Source: ZC4RG30 sp965652645
GTDB lineage: Bacteria; Pseudomonadota; Gammaproteobacteria; Steroidobacterales; Steroidobacteraceae
NCBI GenBank assembly: GCA_965652645.1
Contig: CBFGXE010000004.1
Span: 82,820-146,819, forward strand
DNA length: 64,000 bases
Direction of reading: 5' to 3'
Made by a program: the position numbers and the translations under genes. This document shows positions 24,299-35,056 of this stretch, piece after piece (positions within the stretch are counted from its first letter, which is position 1; each line of letters begins with the position of its first letter). The notes under the pieces were generated by a model. The model did not search any database and was not told the origin of the DNA. It saw only the letters and a program-made list of their open reading frames with translations.

Positions 24299-25276
24299 AT
24301 GGACCTGTTGTTCGACACGCACGCGCACCTGATTTCCGACGACTGGGACACCTATCCGCCGCGGCCCCTGGCCCCGGGACTGCCAGTGCCGGCGCGCACC
24401 AGCTACACGGTCACCGCCGAATCACTCATCCAGATGATGGATGCGCACGGCGTCGCCACGTCCTGCGTGGTGCAGCGGGGGCATCTCTACGGGCACGACA
24501 ACAGCTACATCATCGAGGCGGCGCGGCGCTTTCCCGGTCGCCTGCTGCCGGTGGTGATCCTCGATACACAGGACCCATCCACCCCGCAGGCACTGTCCGA
24601 GCTCGCCGCGCAGCGCCTCGTCAGCGGCCTGCGCCTGGCCAACACGCGCCCGTCACGGCTGGATACGGACTGGATGGCCTCTTCCGCGACCCTTGCGGCA
24701 TGGAAGGCCTGCGAGTCACTGCAGCTGCCGGTGTCCATCATCTTCTTCCAGAACCAGCTTTCCTGGACCCTGCCCTTGCTGCGCGACATCGCGCGTGCAC
24801 ATCCGGGCCTGCCCGTGCTCATCGACCACCTCGGCATTCCCTGGGGCGCCTCGCTGCCGGAGCTGGCCTGGGCACGCGAGGCCGGCATCGGCACTGCGAT
24901 GCCGCCGCCGCCCGACTACGGCATCGACAGCACGATCGGCCTGCTGGCCGACACGCCCAACATCCATTTCAAGTTCACCGAGATCAACGTGGAGCGCATG
25001 CAGGAAGGCGGTGTCGACCCGGCCGACGTGGTGCGGCGCATGGCCGACCGCTTCGGTGCCGGGCGACTCTGCTGGGGATCGGACGTGGGGCAGAGCCTGT
25101 CCTGGCCTTACGCCGGCAAGATCGCCCACGCGCATGCGGCAGCCCGCCTGCTCAATGCCACGGAACGCAGCCAGTTCCTGCACGGCACCGCAGAACGCAT
25201 CTACGGGGCAAAGCTGGCCGGTCAGCGTGCAGGGCCGCGCCCGCCCGGCACGAACACGGCCCTGGCGGTGTCGTAG
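24299..25276 (+). CDS. amidohydrolase-2 family hydrolase
   Basis: The 325-residue cytoplasmic protein has LLFDTHAHLIS at residue 4 (HxH), PVLIDHLGIPWG near 177 and RLCWGSDVGQSLSW near 257 (catalytic Asp). The segment GHDNSYIIEAARRFPGRLLP near residue 65 is closely matched by TDNSYLLDVCRAHPGRATP in the neighbouring Tat-exported protein, so the two are paralogues. The family includes decarboxylases and lactonases; the substrate is not known. The last 55 bases overlap the convergent gene at 25222. Confidence 0.82.
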   Translation: MDLLFDTHAHLISDDWDTYPPRPLAPGLPVPARTSYTVTAESLIQMMDAHGVATSCVVQRGHLYGHDNSYIIEAARRFPGRLLPVVILDTQDPSTPQALSELAAQRLVSGLRLANTRPSRLDTDWMASSATLAAWKACESLQLPVSIIFFQNQLSWTLPLLRDIARAHPGLPVLIDHLGIPWGASLPELAWAREAGIGTAMPPPPDYGIDSTIGLLADTPNIHFKFTEINVERMQEGGVDPADVVRRMADRFGAGRLCWGSDVGQSLSWPYAGKIAHAHAAARLLNATERSQFLHGTAERIYGAKLAGQRAGPRPPGTNTALAVS

Positions 25277-26229
25277 AAGAAGGCCGACCGTTCCCTCGCC
25301 GACAGCCCCGACGCCGCGGCAATCATGTTCTTCGTGTACTGCACGTCGTCGACCTCGACGTTGCCATAGTCCGAGCCCCACATCAGGTGGTCGGCACCGA
25401 AGGTCTGCACCATGTGCTCCACGAAGGGCTTCAGCGCCACCATGGGCTTGCCGGCGTTCTTCGCGTTGGCTTCCATTTCCGACACGAGGAAATTGGTGAG
25501 CTTGTAGTACACGTTGCGGTGTTTCGCCAGCGCGTAATGCCCGGGCGTGAGGCCGAAGGTTTCCGGCAGCACCTCCGGTCGCGGGAAGCCGACGTGGTCC
25601 ATGGCGATCTTCACGTTCGGGTACTTGTCGGCGAACCTCGCCACCTGGGTGAGCACCCTGTCGTCGCCCCCCAGCGGCATCAGCACCACCGACAGGCCGA
25701 GGTCATTGCACACCTTCCATGAGGGCTCGGACTGCGGCGACAGCCAGGCCGGCGGTGCATCACCGCGTGCCGATCCCGTCCAGCGGATGGCCGTCAGCCG
25801 CTCCTCCCGCGCCCACTTCACCAGCGTTTCCGGTGTCTTCGCATCGGTGGGACCGAGGATGACCACGGGCGTGGCGCGCCCTGGGTGGGCACGGCACACA
25901 TCCAGCAGGTAGCTGTTGTCGGTGCCGTAGGTGCTGTTGTATTGCACGCCGGTGCCTTGCTCCACGCCGATGGAATCCCAGAAACGGAATACCGTGGCCG
26001 CATCCATGGGATTGGCCCTGGCCTTGGCGACCATGCGCTCCTTGCCGTAGCGGGACCCGGAACCGTCGAAGAAATACTTGTCCGGTTCATAGGTGTAGAA
26101 ATGCGCGTGGGTGTCGAACAGCTTCACGCCCAGCGGAGTGGCCGGTGCGGCGGCCTGGCCCTGTCGGGACAGCGAGCCTGCAGTCGCCGCGGCGATGGAA
26201 AGGGCGACAAACGAGCGGCGATTGATCAT
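25222..26229 (-). CDS. Tat-exported amidohydrolase-2 family hydrolase
   Basis: The 335-residue protein begins MINRRSFVALSIAAATAG, a twin-arginine signal with the RRSF core and an Ala-rich stretch ending near residue 28, so it should be folded in the cytoplasm with its metal and exported. The enzyme part has KLFDTHAHFYTYE near 37, KIAMDHVGFPRPE near 213 and HLMWGSDYGNVEV near 285. It resembles the gene at 24299. A periplasmic hydrolase could act on substrate before uptake. GGAGGAGC before the ATG is a strong ribosome-binding site. The 3' end overlaps its paralogue by 55 bases. Confidence 0.82.
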   Translation of the reverse strand: MINRRSFVALSIAAATAGSLSRQGQAAAPATPLGVKLFDTHAHFYTYEPDKYFFDGSGSRYGKERMVAKARANPMDAATVFRFWDSIGVEQGTGVQYNSTYGTDNSYLLDVCRAHPGRATPVVILGPTDAKTPETLVKWAREERLTAIRWTGSARGDAPPAWLSPQSEPSWKVCNDLGLSVVLMPLGGDDRVLTQVARFADKYPNVKIAMDHVGFPRPEVLPETFGLTPGHYALAKHRNVYYKLTNFLVSEMEANAKNAGKPMVALKPFVEHMVQTFGADHLMWGSDYGNVEVDDVQYTKNMIAAASGLSARERSAFFYDTARAVFVPGGRGPAR

Positions 26230-26483
26230 GGACGCTCCTCCGCGGGTGCGCGGTCAATGCATGGCGGAATGCAACGCTCGAAGATGTTAACCCCTCGGGA
26301 TTGACATGCCAGGTCCGCCCGGCTTGCGCCCTCGACACTTGCACCATGCGGTGCCGCGACTTGACCGGGACGGATCAGGACAGGACCGGGATGGCCGGCC
26401 GCCGGCACTCCCGGGCCGCCGCGGAGGTCTGCGTTATGATGGCCGCGACCTGTTCCAGCCCTTCCGAGGCACCCGGCAAACGC

Positions 26484-27176
26484 ATGAGCACCGATGCGCC
26501 CACCAACGAAACGACAGCCACCCAACGGGTGATCCGCCGTTCGCAGGGCATCGTCGACGAGGTGTTCGAGGTGATCCGCAGCGACATCATGTCCCTGCGC
26601 ATCCCGCCGGACACGCGCATTTCCATCGACGAGCTGGCACGCAAGCTGGGCGTGTCGCAGACACCGATCCGCGAGGCATTGAGCCGGCTCGAGGCCACCG
26701 GGCTGGTCACCAAGCGCCACCTCTTCGGCTACTGCTGCGCGCCGCAGCTGAATCGCCGCCAGCTCGACGAGCTCTACGAGATGCGCCTGCTGCTGGAACC
26801 GTTCGCCGCCCGCTGTGCCGCCGAACGCATGAGCGATGCGCAGCTCGCCAGCGTGCGGCGACTGGCCACAGCGATGGAGCCCGGCGAATCCCGACGCTCC
26901 TACGACCGCTTTGCCGTCCAGGATTCCGAGCTGCACGACCTCATCGCCACTGGCAGCGGCAACCTGCTGGTGCGCGAGGCGCTCGCCCGCCTCAACACCC
27001 ACCTGCACATCTTCCGCCTGCGCTTCCACAGCGAGGTGACGCGCGAGGCCAGCACCGAGCATGCGCACCTGGTCGAAGCGCTCTGCGCCCGCGACCGGGC
27101 CGGTGCAGAGGCGGCGATGCGGGCTCACATCGAGAAGTCCTACCAGCGCCTGCAGGCCTGGGCGGCAGACGGCTGA
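26484..27176 (+). CDS. GntR-family transcriptional regulator (FadR/VanR subgroup, FCD domain)
   Basis: The 230-residue protein has an N-terminal winged helix-turn-helix: ISIDELARKLGVSQTPIREALSRLEATGLV near residues 48-78. A helical FCD ligand domain follows (YEMRLLLEPFAARCAAERMS, HDLIATGSGN and TEHAHLVEALCARDRAGAEAAMRAHI), where the His/Asp residues usually hold a metal that binds a carboxylate effector. It probably senses an organic acid of the local pathway and controls one or more divergent promoters here. ATG 26484 is taken because the residues before it are not conserved-looking. A TATGAT hexamer lies at 26435. Confidence 0.85.
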   Translation: MSTDAPTNETTATQRVIRRSQGIVDEVFEVIRSDIMSLRIPPDTRISIDELARKLGVSQTPIREALSRLEATGLVTKRHLFGYCCAPQLNRRQLDELYEMRLLLEPFAARCAAERMSDAQLASVRRLATAMEPGESRRSYDRFAVQDSELHDLIATGSGNLLVREALARLNTHLHIFRLRFHSEVTREASTEHAHLVEALCARDRAGAEAAMRAHIEKSYQRLQAWAADG

Positions 27177-27196
27177 AACGGCCCTCGCGCCCTGAA

Positions 27197-27225
27197 TTGA
27201 CAAGGCCCGGCCGTCATCCTATAGG
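27197..27225 (+). promoter_or_regulatory. promoter for the AraC-family gene
   Basis: A perfect TTGACA -35 (27197-27202) is followed after 17 bases by TATAGG (27220-27225). The start would lie near 27232, giving a short leader containing the ribosome-binding site GGGGGAG before the ATG at 27253. A palindrome overlaps the -10 region. Confidence 0.5.
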
Positions 27226-27232
27226 ATATAGG
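27218..27232. promoter_or_regulatory. palindromic operator candidate over the AraC-gene promoter
   Basis: CCTATA-GGA-TATAGG is a perfect 6-base inverted repeat around a 3-base centre. It covers the -10 element and start point of the promoter at 27197-27225. This position suits a repressor. Short AT-rich palindromes with a small centre are typical of FCD-type GntR proteins, and the GntR gene ends just 42 bases upstream. Confidence 0.45.
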
Positions 27233-28207
27233 AAATACGAAGCGGGGGAGCAATGGAGGCCAGCAACACCGGGCCCGCAGGCCCGGGCCGCAACCGGCTC
27301 GCAGCCTGGAGCGCGCAGTTCTGCGCGCAATTCGACCGCAGCGAACTGTTCGCGACGGACCTCGGGGGCTTCGATGCCAGCATGCAGGTGGGCTCCCTGG
27401 GAATGCTGCGGTTCGCGCGCGTTGCGTGCATGGGCACGGCGGTGGATCGCATGCCCGCAGCCGATGCCCGCGAGTCCGGCAGTGGCTACACGCTCATCGT
27501 GCAACTGGAAGGCCGCGGCAATCTGTCACAGTATGGGCAGTGTTGCGAACTTGCCCCGGGTGACCTCGTACTGTGCGACAACTGCGCTCCCCACAAGCAC
27601 CGCATGGAAAGCGGATCAACGGTGCTGCTGGTGCGTGTGCCCGCCAAGGCACTGCGCCAGCACCTGCCCTCCCCCGAACAGTTCTGCGGCCGCCGCCTGC
27701 CGGCGGGCACCGGCATGACCGACGTGGCCGCCTCGCTGGTGCGCAATTTCTGCGCGCAGGCGCAGGCGGAACTGCCGCTGGCCGCGCAGGAGTGCCTGTC
27801 GCGCCAGGCGCTGGAAACCGTGGCGCTGGCGTATTCCATGGCGTTCCGCCAGCTGGCGTCCACCACATCGGCTTCCGGCAGCCGCTATGCGCGTGCGCGG
27901 CTGTTCATCGAGCAGCACCTGGGAGATCCGGAACTCGGCCCCCACAGCATTGCCACCGCGCTGAACGTCTCGGCGCGCTACCTGCGCATGATCTTCGCGC
28001 GCGAGGGCGAGTGCATCTCCTCCTACGTGCTGCGGCGGCGGCTGGAGGAGACCGCCCGCCAGCTCGCCGATCCGCGCTGGCGTGGCCGCTCCATCTGCGA
28101 GATCGCCTTCAACTGGGGCTTCAACAGCGCGCCGCATTTCAGCCGCAGCTTCCGCGAGCAGTACGGCATGCCACCGCGCGAGTACCGCGCCAGGCAGGTC
28201 GCCGCTG

Positions 28208-30175
<1,968 letters not shown>

Positions 30176-31627
30176 TCAGTTCGTGCCGCCCACCGTCATC
30201 GCATCGATGCGCACGGTGGGCTGGCCCACGCCCACGGGCACGCTCTGGCCTTCCTTGCCGCAGGTGCCCACGCCCTCGTCGAGCTTCAGGTCGTTGCCCA
30301 CCATCGACACGCGCGTGAGCACGTCCGGGCCGTTGCCGATCAGCGTGGCGCCCTTGATGGGGCGCGTGATGCGGCCGTTCTCGATCAGGTAGGCCTCGCT
30401 GGCGGAGAACACGAACTTGCCGGAGGTGATGTCCACCTGCCCGCCGCCGAAGTTCACCGCATAGATGCCCTTGTCCACCGAGGCGATGATCTCGCCCGGG
30501 TCATGCGGGCCGGGCCGCATGTAGGTGTTGGTCATGCGCGGCAGCGTCATGTGCGCGAAGGATTCGCGGCGGCCGTTGCCGGTGGACTTCGTGCCCATCA
30601 GGCGCGCGTTGTGCGCATCCTGCAGGTAGCCCTTGAGCACGCCGTTCTCGATCAGCGTGGTGCACTGGGTGGGCGTGCCTTCGTCGTCGATGTTCAGCGA
30701 GCCGCGGCGTGCCGACAGCGTGCCGTCGTCCACCACCGTGCAGTGCTCGCTGGCCACGCGCTCGCCGATGCGGTTGCTGAAGGCCGAGGTGCCCTTGCGG
30801 TTGAAGTCGCCTTCCAGCCCGTGGCCGATCGCCTCGTGCAGCAGGATGCCGGGCCAGCCCGGCGCCAGCACCACGGGCATCTGCCCGGCGGGCGCGGGCA
30901 CGGCCTCCAGGTTCACCAGCGCCTGGCGCACGGCCTCGCGCGCCAGCTTCAGCGGCTTTTCGTCGGCCACCAGCTCGGCCAGCGTGTAGCGGCCGCCGGC
31001 GCCGGCATAGCCCTGCTCGCGGCGCCCGTCCTGCTCGACGATCACGGAAACATTGAAGCGCACCAGCGGCCGCACGTCCGCGGCGAGCTGGCCGTCGCTG
31101 CCGGCCACCAGCACCACCTCATGCACGGCATTGCAGCTGGCCATCACCTGCTTCACGCGCGGATCCATGGCGCGCGTCTGGCGGTCCACGCGCATCAGCC
31201 ACTCGATCTTCAGCGCGTCATCCATGCTGGTGAGCGGGTCATCCGGCCGGTAGAGCAACGGCGAGGTGTCGATGCGCCGCCAGGCCTGCACGCCCTTGCC
31301 GGGGCTTTGTCTTGCGATGGCCCGCGCGGCACGCGAAGCCTCTTGCAGTGCATCAGGCTGGATCTCGTCCGAATAGGCGAAGCCGGTCTTCTCGCCGCTG
31401 ATGGCGCGCACGCCCACGCCTTCCTCGATGCTGGCGCTGCCCTCCTTCACGATGCCGTCTTCCAGCGCCCAGGACTCCTCGCGCGATACCTGGAAATACA
31501 GGTCCGCGGCATCGATGGCATGGTCCATCACCAGGCCCAGCGTGCGGTCGAGCCAGCGCTCGTCGAGGCCGCCGGGAGTGAGGATGGCCCGGCGCGCCAG
31601 GGCCAGATTGTCGGAAGAGGCGGTCAT
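30176..31627 (-). CDS. tldD: metalloprotease TldD
   Basis: TldD is the zinc-bearing half of the TldD/TldE peptidase; TldE (pmbA) is at 6290 here. The 483-residue protein has the HExxxH metal motif in LLHEAIGHGLEGDFNRKG near residue 262. It also has GIYAVNFGGGQVDITSG and FVFSASEAYLIENG near 405, then a C-terminal KEGQSVPVGVGQPTVRI. ATG 31627 is preceded by AAGGAAC. E. coli also keeps tldD near rng and maf, and the same neighbourhood is seen here with a nitrilase gene in between. Confidence 0.96.
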   Translation of the reverse strand: MTASSDNLALARRAILTPGGLDERWLDRTLGLVMDHAIDAADLYFQVSREESWALEDGIVKEGSASIEEGVGVRAISGEKTGFAYSDEIQPDALQEASRAARAIARQSPGKGVQAWRRIDTSPLLYRPDDPLTSMDDALKIEWLMRVDRQTRAMDPRVKQVMASCNAVHEVVLVAGSDGQLAADVRPLVRFNVSVIVEQDGRREQGYAGAGGRYTLAELVADEKPLKLAREAVRQALVNLEAVPAPAGQMPVVLAPGWPGILLHEAIGHGLEGDFNRKGTSAFSNRIGERVASEHCTVVDDGTLSARRGSLNIDDEGTPTQCTTLIENGVLKGYLQDAHNARLMGTKSTGNGRRESFAHMTLPRMTNTYMRPGPHDPGEIIASVDKGIYAVNFGGGQVDITSGKFVFSASEAYLIENGRITRPIKGATLIGNGPDVLTRVSMVGNDLKLDEGVGTCGKEGQSVPVGVGQPTVRIDAMTVGGTN

Positions 31628-31637
31628 CGGGAGTTCC

Positions 31638-32474
31638 TTACTGGATGATGCGGCCGAGGACGCGGTGTTCAAGGGCCGGGAATTCGCGGCGGACACGCGC
31701 CTGGCGGGCGAGGTCGACGTCGCCCGCCGCAACGCCCTCGCCCTCCGGGAGCACATCGACGATGCCGCCCCAGCAGTCCACCACCATGCTGTGGCCAAAG
31801 GTGGCGCGGCCGTTGGGATGCTGGCCCACCTGGGCCGAAACCACAAGGTGGCACAGGTTCTCCACCGCGCGGGCCCGCACCAGAAGGTCCCAATGGGCCT
31901 GCCCGGTGGGCACGGTGAAGGCGGCCGAGACCACGAAATAATCCGCCCCCTGCCCGCTCATGCGGCGGAACAGCTCCGGGAAGCGCAGGTCGTAGCACAC
32001 CGCCACGCCGATGCGGCCGGCCGGCGTGTCGAAAACGCCGATGCTGCGACCCGGTGCCATGCCGGCGGACTCCCGGTGCGACTCCTCGGCATCGGGCACG
32101 TTCACGTCGAACAGGTGGATCTTGTCGTAGCGGCCGATGCGCTGCCCGTCCGGCCCGTAGACCAGGCTGGCAGGCGCCACGCGCTCCTCGCCCGGGATCT
32201 TCAGCGGCATGGTGCCGCCCACCACGGTGAGCCCGAGCTCCCGCGCCGCAGCAGACAGCATGGACTGGATGGGTCCCTCGCCGTCGGGTTCCGCGATCCC
32301 GCGCTTGTCGCGTTCGCGGCGTGCCATCAGCGCGAAGTTCTCCGGCAGCACCGCCAGCTTTGCACCGCGGCTGGCCGCCACTTCCAGCAATTCCCGCGCA
32401 CGCTGCAGGTTGCCGGCCACTTCCAGGCCGGAAGTCATCTGCACCGCCGCCACCTTCACTGCATCGATTCCCAT
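31638..32474 (-). CDS. carbon-nitrogen hydrolase (nitrilase superfamily)
   Basis: The 278-residue protein keeps the nitrilase catalytic triad: Glu in LAVLPENFAL near residue 45, Lys in RYDKIHLFDVNVP near 113 and Cys in GVAVCYDLRFPELF near 150. It belongs to the Nit1/omega-amidase-like branch, which removes damaged metabolites such as deaminated glutathione. The exact substrate is unproven. An in-frame GTG lies directly before the ATG at 32474. The gene sits ten bases before tldD and 28 bases after rng, so it is in the same leftward transcription unit. Confidence 0.87.
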   Translation of the reverse strand: MGIDAVKVAAVQMTSGLEVAGNLQRARELLEVAASRGAKLAVLPENFALMARRERDKRGIAEPDGEGPIQSMLSAAARELGLTVVGGTMPLKIPGEERVAPASLVYGPDGQRIGRYDKIHLFDVNVPDAEESHRESAGMAPGRSIGVFDTPAGRIGVAVCYDLRFPELFRRMSGQGADYFVVSAAFTVPTGQAHWDLLVRARAVENLCHLVVSAQVGQHPNGRATFGHSMVVDCWGGIVDVLPEGEGVAAGDVDLARQARVRREFPALEHRVLGRIIQ

Positions 32475-32502
32475 CACGCCACCTGCAATTGACCGGCGCC
32501 CC

Positions 32503-33984
32503 TCAGGCCAGCACCACGTCGTACTGGTCTATGGCATACAGCGGTTCGGCCTGCAGGCGGATGGGGCGTCCCACCTGCGTCTCCAGTTCCGCCAGTCCCG
32601 CCGACTCCTCGTCCTGCAGCCAGTCCACCACGTCCTGGTGCGCCAGCACCACCAGCTCGTCGCTCTGGAACTGGCGGCTCTGGCGCATCAGCTCGCGGAA
32701 GATCTCGTGGCTGACTGTCTCGGGCGTGCGCACGTAGCCGCGCCCGTGGCATTGCGGGCAGTCCGAGCACAGGAGGTGCTCCAGGCTCTCGCGCGTGCGC
32801 TTGCGCGTCATCTCCACCAGCCCCAGCGGCGACACGCTGGCGATGTGCGTCTGCGCGCGGTCGGCCGCCAGCGCCTTCTGCAACGCATCGAGCAGCGCCT
32901 GCCTGTGGTCGGGATCCTGCATGTCGATGAAGTCGAGCACGATGATGCCGCCGAGGTTGCGCACCCTGAGCTGCCGCGCGATGGTGACTGCGGCCTCCAG
33001 GTTGGTGCGGAAGATGGTCTCCTCCAGGTTGCGGTGCCCCACGTAGCCGCCGGTGTTCACGTCCACCGTGGTCATGGCCTCGGTCTGCTCGATCACGATG
33101 TAGCCGCCGGACTTCAGCGGCACGCGTGAGTCCAGCGCGCGGCTGATCTCCTCCTCCACGCCGTGCAGGTCGAAGATGGGGCGCGGTGCCTGGTGCAGCT
33201 CGATGCGGTCGGCGAAGTCCGGCATGAAGGCGCGCGCGAAGGAGCGCATCTTCTCGAACTCCTGCGGCGAGTCCACCAGCACGCGGCGCACCTCCTCGCG
33301 CAGCTCGTCGCGCAGCACGCGCGTGGTCAGCGGCAGGTCCTCGTGCACCAGGTTCCCTGCCGGCGTGGTGAGCGCCCGCTCGCGCACATGCGCCCACAGG
33401 CGCTGCAGGAACAGCATGTCGGCATGCAGCGCCGGCAGTTCGGCACCCATCGCCGCCGTGCGCACGATGTAGCCGCCCTTGCCATGCTCGGCTGCCAGGC
33501 CCGACACCATCTCCCGCAGCCGGTCGCGTTCGGCCTCGGACTCGATGCGCGAGGAAACGCCCACGCGCGTGCCGCGCGGCATGTAGACCAGGTAGCGCGA
33601 AGGCAGCGACACATGCGTGGAAAGCCGCGCGCCCTTGGTGCCCAGCGGATCCTTCACCACCTGCACCAGCAGCTCATCGCCCTCGCGCACCAGCGTGCGG
33701 ATGTCCGCCTCGACGGGGCGCGCATCATCGTGCGCGTCATTGCCCGGATCCGGCGGCGGCGCCAGGATGTCGGCCACGTGCAGGAAGGCCGTGCGCGCCA
33801 GGCCGATCTCGAGGAAGGCCGCCTGCATCCCCGGCAGCACGCGCGACACGCGGCCCTTGTAGAGGTTGCTCACCAGCCCGCGCCGGCTGGCGCGTTCGAT
33901 GAACACTTCCTGCAGGGCACCGTTGTCCAGCAATGCGGCGCGGGTCTCGCGCGGGGCGACGTTGACCAGGATCTCGATGCTCAT
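32503..33984 (-). CDS. rng: ribonuclease G
   Basis: RNase G is a single-strand endoribonuclease that matures the 5' end of 16S rRNA and degrades some mRNAs. The 493-residue protein starts with MSIEILVNVAPRETRAALLD. An S1 domain occupies about residues 38-125 (NLYKGRVSRVLPGMQAAFLE). The catalytic Mg site is formed by Asp in TTVDVNTGGYVG near 305 and Asp in IIVLDFIDMQD near 348. The zinc-link motif CPQCHGRG follows near 410. E. coli RNase G has 489 residues. The start overlaps the maf stop (ATGA). Confidence 0.96.
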   Translation of the reverse strand: MSIEILVNVAPRETRAALLDNGALQEVFIERASRRGLVSNLYKGRVSRVLPGMQAAFLEIGLARTAFLHVADILAPPPDPGNDAHDDARPVEADIRTLVREGDELLVQVVKDPLGTKGARLSTHVSLPSRYLVYMPRGTRVGVSSRIESEAERDRLREMVSGLAAEHGKGGYIVRTAAMGAELPALHADMLFLQRLWAHVRERALTTPAGNLVHEDLPLTTRVLRDELREEVRRVLVDSPQEFEKMRSFARAFMPDFADRIELHQAPRPIFDLHGVEEEISRALDSRVPLKSGGYIVIEQTEAMTTVDVNTGGYVGHRNLEETIFRTNLEAAVTIARQLRVRNLGGIIVLDFIDMQDPDHRQALLDALQKALAADRAQTHIASVSPLGLVEMTRKRTRESLEHLLCSDCPQCHGRGYVRTPETVSHEIFRELMRQSRQFQSDELVVLAHQDVVDWLQDEESAGLAELETQVGRPIRLQAEPLYAIDQYDVVLA

Positions 33985-34589
33985 CGGGTCCCTCCGGCGG
34001 ACTGCACAGCCTGCAGCAGGCATGCGGTTTCGTACAGGGGCAGCCCCATCACCCCCGAATAACTGCCGGCAATATGTTCGATGAACACCGCGCCGAGGCC
34101 CTGGATGGCATAGGCCCCGGCCTTGCCCTCAGGCTCCCCTGTATCCCAGTACGCCGCGGCCTCGGTGACGCTGATCGCGCGCATGCGCACAAGGCTTTCG
34201 GATACGGCCTCGAGAACCGGGGCCCCGCCGGGTGGTGCCAACGCCACGGCCGTGAGCACCCGGTGCCCGCGCCCGCCCAGTTGCGTGAGCATGCGGATGG
34301 CGTCCTCGCGTCCGGCGGGCTTGCCGAACACCTGGCCATCGGCCGTCACCACGGTGTCGGCCCCGAGCACGGCGCGGCGGCCACCGTCGCGTCGTCGTCC
34401 CTCCAGCGCCTTCATGCGGGCCAGGCGCTGCGCCAGCGCTTCGGGCGCCTCGCCGGCCAGCCCGGTTTCGTCCACGTCCGCCGGCAGCACATCGTGTGCG
34501 ATGCCCAGCTGGTCCAGCAGCTCACGCCGCCGCGGCGAAGCGGAGGCGAGCACGATGCGCGGGAAGGCGAATGGACCCAATCTTTTCAC
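33981..34589 (-). CDS. maf: Maf-like nucleoside triphosphate pyrophosphatase
   Basis: Maf proteins hydrolyse non-canonical or TTP/UTP-type nucleotides and limit their incorporation. The 202-residue protein has the signature IVLASASPRRRELLDQLGI near residue 12, ADVDETGLAGEAPEAL near 38, VLGADTVVTADGQVFGKP near 75 and YAIQGLGAVFIEHIAGSYSG near 155. It resembles E. coli YhdE, which also neighbours rng. Both ends overlap adjacent genes by ATGA (rlmH upstream, rng downstream), so the cluster is translationally coupled. Confidence 0.94.
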   Translation of the reverse strand: MKRLGPFAFPRIVLASASPRRRELLDQLGIAHDVLPADVDETGLAGEAPEALAQRLARMKALEGRRRDGGRRAVLGADTVVTADGQVFGKPAGREDAIRMLTQLGGRGHRVLTAVALAPPGGAPVLEAVSESLVRMRAISVTEAAAYWDTGEPEGKAGAYAIQGLGAVFIEHIAGSYSGVMGLPLYETACLLQAVQSAGGTR

Positions 34590-35053
34590 TCCCGGTGGTA
34601 GGGATGGCCGTCAAGCAGCGTCACGGCGCGGTAGACCTGCTCGGCGAACACCACGCGCACCAGCGCATGCGGCAGCGTCAGCGCCGACAGCGACCAACGC
34701 TCCTGCGCGCGTGCCAGCACTTCGGGCGCGAAGCCGTCGGCCCCGCCGACCAGGAAGGCCAGGTCATTGCCGGCCTGCATGCGCTGGGCCAGCCAGCGCG
34801 ACAACTCGATGCTGGTGCGCTGCCTGCCGTGTTCGTCCAGCGCCACCACGTGGTCCTGCGCACGCAGCGCACCCAGGATGGCCTTGCCCTCTTCGGCCAT
34901 GGCGCGCGCGGTATCGCCGCTGCCACGGCGGCCGGCGGGAATCTCCACAAGTTCCACGGGAAGGCGCGGCTTCAGCCGCCGTGTGTAGTCGTTGTAGCCG
35001 TCGCTGATCCACGCGGGCATGCGCTGCCCCACGGCGATCAAACGGATGCGCAC
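34586..35053 (-). CDS. rlmH: 23S rRNA (pseudouridine1915-N3)-methyltransferase
   Basis: RlmH methylates pseudouridine 1915 in helix 69 on the assembled 70S ribosome using SAM. The 155-residue SPOUT protein starts MRIRLIAVGQRMPAWI and has LDEHGRQRTSIELSRWL near residue 73, the SAM-knot FLVGGADGFAPEVL near 102 and LSALTLPHALVRVVFAEQVY near 120. Length equals E. coli RlmH. It lies three bases after rsfS and overlaps maf by four bases. Confidence 0.97.
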   Translation of the reverse strand: MRIRLIAVGQRMPAWISDGYNDYTRRLKPRLPVELVEIPAGRRGSGDTARAMAEEGKAILGALRAQDHVVALDEHGRQRTSIELSRWLAQRMQAGNDLAFLVGGADGFAPEVLARAQERWSLSALTLPHALVRVVFAEQVYRAVTLLDGHPYHRE

Positions 35054-35056
35054 GGA

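Noticed and set aside
26341..26354. GCACC-ATGC-GGTGC inverted repeat before the GntR gene
   Set aside because: Only five paired bases in GC-rich DNA, with no promoter element at a fitting distance; too weak to list as an operator.
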